A stretch of 9,034 bases of DNA from Abditibacteriales bacterium (GTDB taxonomy: Bacteria > Armatimonadota > Abditibacteriia > Abditibacteriales > JANWYM01): assembly GCA_025055355.1 (NCBI GenBank), contig JANWYM010000137.1:1-9034 (forward strand), read 5' to 3'. The stretch's first letter is position 1, and each line of letters starts with the position of its first letter. The position numbers and the translations under genes are program-made. Shown here piece by piece: positions 6,022 through 9,034 of the stretch. The notes beneath the pieces are model-generated. The model had not been told where the DNA came from, ran no database searches, and saw only the letters and a list, made by a program, of their open reading frames with translations.

Positions 6022-7221
6022 TCAATGGTACCGAACCTCATCGTGCGGTTCGCGGTCGAAGGGGTCGTCGAAGTCCATGTTCTCCAGCATCTGGAGCGCG
6101 TTTTCGGTGAGGTGGAAGCCGTATTCTTTGAGGGTGGACTCCATCTCCCGTTTGAGTTTGACGCGGAAGACGAAGTTATCGGTAGCGAGGGTGAAGATCT
6201 GATGGAGTTGATAGCGGTCGAGCGCCTGGAGTGCTTCCCACGCGTCGCGCGCCCAGACCTCCTGCGGATGGAGTTCCACGAGACGCTGATACTCCTGCAC
6301 GGCACGGGCAATATCGCCTTTCTGATGGTACAGGGCGGCTAACTTGAAGCGGTTGACGGGGTCCAGGGGCATCAAGCGGACGGCGTGGGCGATGACCTCA
6401 ATCGCGGCGTCAATGTCGCCCTGCTGCAAGTAGATGCTAGCTAACAGGTCCCCCACGGCGAGGTTGCGGGGATTGAGCGCTAAGGCGCGCCGACCCTCTT
6501 CCAGAGCGTGGGAGTAATGGCGCAAAGAGTAGTAAAGTTCAGCCAGGGCATGGTGGATGCGCGCCGGGTCATCGGAGGCGTTCAAGGCGGCTCGCAGGGT
6601 TTTTTCGGCTTGCTCCCATTTTTCCAGGCGGCAGTAAAGGTCGGCTAACCGCAAGTAGCGCATGGGATTGCGTGGGTCTAAATCGCAAGCGGTGTGCAGC
6701 ACCGTGATGGCTTCCTCCAGGCGGTTCTGTGCCACCAGCGCAGCCGCGAGCGTATCGTGCATCAGGTCCCACTGGGGGTTAATGCGCAGCGCCTCCAGGC
6801 AATCGGCGATGGCTTCGGCGTGCTTGCCCTGTCGCATGTGCACCTCCGCCATGACCCGCAGCGCGTCAGTGCAATGCGGGTTCGCTTTGAGGGCGCGGCG
6901 GGCGTGCAGGAGGGCAGTGCGGGGGTCGCCCTTCTCAGCGCACACGCGCGCCAGATGGGACAGAATGGCTGCGTTGCGCGGCCAGCGCCGCGCCGCGCGC
7001 CGCAGCACAGACGCGGCTTTTTCCGTCGAACCCAACGCCATCCAGCAATCGGCTAACCCCAGGTAGGCGGGCATCACGTCCGCGCCGCGTCGCCGTGCGT
7101 GGCAGGCGATCAGTCGCTCAAACTCTGCCTGCGCCTCCGCGTAACGGCGCTCCGCGAGTAGGTAGCGCGCTTGTTCTAATGCTTTTTCCAGGGGTGTGGG
7201 TGTTCCCGAGTTGTGACGCAT
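6022..7221 (-). CDS. TPR-repeat protein with a C-terminal NHLP/Nif11-leader-like segment
   Basis: This 399-residue protein has no signal peptide or membrane span and is mostly tetratricopeptide repeats: about nine units from residue 13 to about 325, with the typical pattern of small and aromatic residues (ALEQARYLLAERRYAEAQAE; LADLYCRLEKWEQAEKTLR; LASIYLQQGDIDAAIEVI; LAALYHQKGDIARAVQEY). TPR stacks bind partner proteins, so it is probably a cytoplasmic scaffold or regulator. The last 65 residues are not TPR: LHQIFTLATDNFVFRVKLKR and ESTLKEYGFHLTENALQML, followed by an acidic end, DFDDPFDREPHDE. This resembles the small helical domain of NHLP/Nif11-type leader peptides, in which an F-R-x-x-L segment is followed by L-x-x-(Y/L)-G and an L-T/L-S helix. 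Its position between ftcD and folP suggests a link to folate metabolism, but no partner is known. The ATG at 7221 has no clear Shine-Dalgarno and follows a short repeat tract. Confidence 0.88.
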   Translation of the reverse strand: MRHNSGTPTPLEKALEQARYLLAERRYAEAQAEFERLIACHARRRGADVMPAYLGLADCWMALGSTEKAASVLRRAARRWPRNAAILSHLARVCAEKGDPRTALLHARRALKANPHCTDALRVMAEVHMRQGKHAEAIADCLEALRINPQWDLMHDTLAAALVAQNRLEEAITVLHTACDLDPRNPMRYLRLADLYCRLEKWEQAEKTLRAALNASDDPARIHHALAELYYSLRHYSHALEEGRRALALNPRNLAVGDLLASIYLQQGDIDAAIEVIAHAVRLMPLDPVNRFKLAALYHQKGDIARAVQEYQRLVELHPQEVWARDAWEALQALDRYQLHQIFTLATDNFVFRVKLKREMESTLKEYGFHLTENALQMLENMDFDDPFDREPHDEVRYH

Positions 7222-7224
7222 CGC

Positions 7225-7283
7225 TTAGTCAATGACTCATGGCCAATCGCTTAGAGGCTCTTCGGTCATTGGTCATGGGTCAT
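7225..7283. repeat. Short-word repeats at the ftcD-TPR gene junction
   Basis: On the minus strand 7264-7283 carries CAATGAC, CCATGAC and CAATGAC in tandem, a 7-base period. The first units encode the end of FtcD (MTHDQ) and supply its TGA stop. The rest of the 44-base gap contains CTAAGCGAT twice, the second copy ending at the TPR gene's ATG, and CATGAGTCATTGAC between them. Confidence 0.65.
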
Positions 7284-8186
7284 TGTTTTGAGTCGTTCAA
7301 TCCACACGTCATCTATTTGAGATGTTTCAAACGTCCGCAGTTGCATGTAATAGTTGAACGTGTCAACTAACACCTGACTGGACAATGTGCCGATGATTTC
7401 AGTTTCCACCACCGCCACGCCGAAGCGGGCGGCTTCGAGGCGCACGTTTTCCAGCACGCGATACAGCGGCGTCACGTCAGGCTCGACGATGTTAAACGAC
7501 ACTTGCACCATGCCACGCGTTGCCAGATTGACCCCCATCGCCTTCACGCCGCGCAAGCCGCCGTCGCGCTCCCGCAAGGCGCGCGCGATGCGCTGGGCGA
7601 TAGTGATATCGGTCGTGTCCAAATTTACGTTGAACGCCACCAGCGGTTTGCGCGCGCCCACCGCCGTCGCGCCTGCCGTCGGGTGAAGTTGCGTCGGTCC
7701 CAAGTCGGGACGATACAGTTCCTCGCCGCTATGCTCGCGCAAGAATTCAAATCCCACCTGCCGAAAGTAGGCGAGGTCGCGCCGCTCGGGACGCTGCGCG
7801 GATTCTTCGTAGAAATAGACCGGAACGTTGAACTCCGCGACCAACTGCTCTGCGAACTCGTGCGCCAACGCTCGGCACTGCTCCAGCGTCGTCTCCGCGA
7901 GCGGCACGAACGGCACCACGTCCACTGCCCCGATGCGCGGGTGCGCGCCCCGGTGCACGTTCAGGTCAATGAGTGCGACGGCGCACCGCGCCCCTTGCAG
8001 CACCGCCTCCTTGACCGCCAACGGCGTCCCCATCAAGGTGAACACCGACCGGTTGTGGTCCGCGTCAGCCGAGAAGTTGGTCAGGAGGGCTTGCGGGACG
8101 GATGACAGGGCTTCCGCCAGGGCAGCGAGGACTTTCTGTCGCCGCCCCTCGCTGAAGTTGGGAACGCACTTGACGAGAGGGCTCAT
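7266..8186 (-). CDS. ftcD: Glutamate formimidoyltransferase (FTCD N-terminal-type, stand-alone)
   Basis: The enzyme moves a formimino group between N-formimino-glutamate and tetrahydrofolate, the last step of one histidine-degradation route. It is also known that some stand-alone bacterial members transfer the formyl group of 5-formyl-tetrahydrofolate to glutamate and can replace 5-formyl-THF cycloligase. At 306 residues it has the transferase half of animal FTCD without the cyclodeaminase half. Motifs: VKCVPNFSEGR (5-15), DADHNRSVFTLMG (41-53), NVHRGAHPRIGAVDVVPFVP (76-95), NVPVYFYEES and GARKPLVAFNVNL. His82 in AHPRIG matches the catalytic His82 of porcine FTCD. No hut gene is visible and the neighbours are folate genes, which favours a folate-salvage role; this is inference. 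The ATG at 8186 fits the family N-terminus; it is the third unit of an 8-base repeat. The last residues (MTHDQ) are encoded by another repeat tract. Confidence 0.93.
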   Translation of the reverse strand: MSPLVKCVPNFSEGRRQKVLAALAEALSSVPQALLTNFSADADHNRSVFTLMGTPLAVKEAVLQGARCAVALIDLNVHRGAHPRIGAVDVVPFVPLAETTLEQCRALAHEFAEQLVAEFNVPVYFYEESAQRPERRDLAYFRQVGFEFLREHSGEELYRPDLGPTQLHPTAGATAVGARKPLVAFNVNLDTTDITIAQRIARALRERDGGLRGVKAMGVNLATRGMVQVSFNIVEPDVTPLYRVLENVRLEAARFGVAVVETEIIGTLSSQVLVDTFNYYMQLRTFETSQIDDVWIERLKTMTHDQ

Positions 8187-8202
8187 GAGTTCATGGGTTC
8201 AT
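8184..8202. repeat. 8-base tandem repeat containing the ftcD start codon
   Basis: On the minus strand ATGAACCC, ATGAACTC and ATGAGCCC follow one another, and the third unit holds the ATG used by ftcD. There is no Shine-Dalgarno in front of it; the stretch just upstream is A-rich (ACACAAAAA). Confidence 0.75.
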
Positions 8203-8252
8203 TTTTTGTGTTTTGCCTTTCGCTGAGAGCCTACCTCAAAAACCTCTGGAGT

Positions 8253-8356
8253 CCTCGACTTGTCGAGGGAAAAGCCCCCGAACCGGTTTGGGACTGCCGT
8301 TCCCAGCAATTATGACGGCTCGGGAGTCCGCAACTCCATTTTTGGGAGGGGCTTTT
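8253..8356. other. Dense nested inverted-repeat element between ftsH and ftcD
   Basis: AAAAGCCCC (8270-8278) and GGGGCTTTT (8348-8356) are exact inverted repeats enclosing 69 bases. Inside, GGACT/AGTCC (8291-8295, 8325-8329) encloses GCCGT/ACGGC (8296-8300, 8315-8319), and GGAGT/ACTCC (8323-8327, 8333-8337) offers a competing fold. Just outside is CCTCGAC-TT-GTCGAGG (8253-8268). On the minus strand TTTTT follows at 8242-8238, so part may end ftsH transcription. No coding sense is convincing. A structured RNA, a bidirectional terminator or a small miniature-element-like repeat are all possible; I saw no target-site duplication. Confidence 0.6.
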
Positions 8357-8362
8357 AAGCTC

Positions 8363-8395
8363 CTGTCAACGTGTGGGTCATGCACTTGTTGACAG
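8363..8395. repeat. Inverted repeat (hairpin) after ftsH
   Basis: CTGTCAAC (8363-8370) and GTTGACAG (8388-8395) are exact inverted repeats; inside, GTG/CAC can extend the stem past a two-by-two internal loop, leaving a 7-base loop. No U-tract follows on the minus strand, so it is not a standard terminator. The word CCTGTCAACGT at its edge also occurs in the panB upstream tract (371-381). Confidence 0.6.
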
Positions 8396-8438
8396 TCCTC
8401 GAACGAAACGCAAAAGGGACTGCGTCGGTCGCGCCATG

Positions 8439-9034
8439 TCACGCGCCCGCCAGCCCCGGCTGGGGGCGCGGCTGCGGAGTGCGACGCGGTTCACTTTCGG
8501 GGGGAACGTCAGGCGCGATCGGCGCCGCCGCCGTGGGCGGCGGCGTGCCCGGCCGTTCGACGCCGTTGACAATGGCATCCAATTCGTCGCCGTCAATGGT
8601 TTCCTTCTCCAGCAGCGCAGCGACGATGCGCTCCAGCTTGTCGCGGTTGTTTTCTATCAGTTCTTTTGCCCTCGCGTAGCACTGTTCCACAAGCGCGCGA
8701 ATCTCTTTATCAATCTGCGCGGCGACCTCTTCGGAGTAGTTGCGCTCCTCATACAGGTCGCGCCCCAAGAACACGGGACCGTGCCGCCGCCCCAGCGAGA
8801 GCGGACCCAGGTTCTCGCTCATACCGAATTCGCAAATCATCCGCCGCGCCAGTTCGGTCGCATACTGCAGGTCGCTCTCCGCGCCGGTGGTGATGTCGCC
8901 CAGCACCACTTCCTCCGCCACGCGCCCGCCCAACGCCATCGTAATCTTCGCCATCAGTTCTGACTTTGAACTCATGTAGCGGTCATCCTCGGGCAGACTG
9001 AGCACGTAGCCCATGGCCATACCGCGCGGGAGGA
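8439..9034 (-). CDS. ftsH: ATP-dependent zinc metalloprotease FtsH, C-terminal part
   Basis: FtsH is the membrane-bound AAA+ protease that degrades misfolded membrane proteins and some regulators. Only the last ~198 codons are in the window; the gene enters from the right edge and the ATG at 9020 is internal, since LPRG before it belongs to the conserved LPRG-x-(A/M)-x-GY segment. Visible parts are from the M41 peptidase domain: MGYVLSLPEDDRY, SKSEL, GGRVAEEVVLGDITTGAESD, ATELARRMICEFGMS and LGPLSLG, then the helical end with ALLEKETIDGDEL. The Asp in TTGAESD is at the place of the third zinc ligand; the HExxH motif and AAA+ domain lie outside the window. The last ~40 residues are rich in proline and alanine and are not conserved in the family. 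The gene end is followed by 252 non-coding bases. Confidence 0.96.
   Translation of the reverse strand, partial: LPRGMAMGYVLSLPEDDRYMSSKSELMAKITMALGGRVAEEVVLGDITTGAESDLQYATELARRMICEFGMSENLGPLSLGRRHGPVFLGRDLYEERNYSEEVAAQIDKEIRALVEQCYARAKELIENNRDKLERIVAALLEKETIDGDELDAIVNGVERPGTPPPTAAAPIAPDVPPESEPRRTPQPRPQPGLAGA

Noticed and set aside
7503..8105. Plus-strand open frame of 200 codons
   Set aside because: Antisense to the well-supported formimidoyltransferase; composition is Arg/His-rich and no domain is recognisable.
8290..8340. Promoter for the ftcD-folate genes with CATAAT as -10
   Set aside because: No matching -35 at a proper distance, and the word lies in the loop of the nested inverted repeats.
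8236..8442. Minus-strand open frame of 68 codons after ftsH
   Set aside because: It covers the inverted-repeat element, has no ribosome-binding site and no resemblance to a family; the stems explain the sequence better.

Overview
The window (about 60% G+C) comes from a bacterial chromosome. All ten recognisable genes lie on the minus strand, so transcription runs from high to low coordinates. In transcription order they are: ftsH (3' part only), glutamate formimidoyltransferase (ftcD-like), a TPR-repeat protein, folP, a fusion of an FtsH N-terminal membrane module with FolB, a frameshifted Rpn/DUF4351 nuclease-like gene, folK, pilC/gspF, a membrane-bound DnaJ-TPR protein, and panB (5' part only). 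I see no convincing plus-strand gene, no tRNA or rRNA, no CRISPR array and no insertion sequence. The lineage cannot be fixed from this window. Gene content and the style of intergenic repeats would suit an uncultured, possibly thermophilic, Armatimonadota/Fervidibacterota-like bacterium, but that is a weak inference.

Region by region: 8439-9034 is the end of the FtsH protease gene. 8187-8438 is a 252-base gap packed with inverted repeats. 3037-8186 is a folate block: FtcD acts on folate one-carbon units, FolP, FolB and FolK are core enzymes of tetrahydrofolate synthesis, and a TPR protein and a broken Rpn-family gene sit among them. ftsH near folP-folB-folK is a known arrangement (in Bacillus subtilis ftsH lies upstream of a pab/folP/folB/folK run), so the block looks like an ancestral neighbourhood with insertions. 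pilC (1760-2962) follows folK and ends the run. A strong promoter with a roughly 165-nt structured leader (1557-1756) then starts a new unit of dnaJ-TPR and panB (pantothenate synthesis; its enzyme uses 5,10-methylene-tetrahydrofolate, a loose link to the folate genes).

Points that stand out: (1) folB is fused in frame to the membrane module of FtsH and keeps a trace of the motif that precedes the FtsH AAA+ domain; (2) short 7-8 bp repeats occur in at least five intergenic gaps, and in some cases supply start or stop codons; (3) the dnaJ leader has a perfect terminator hairpin almost touching the start codon and a 15-codon leader ORF running through it; (4) the TPR protein ends in a segment resembling NHLP/Nif11-type leader domains; (5) the Rpn-like gene has two separate one-base frameshifts yet keeps a stop-start overlap with the gene before it.
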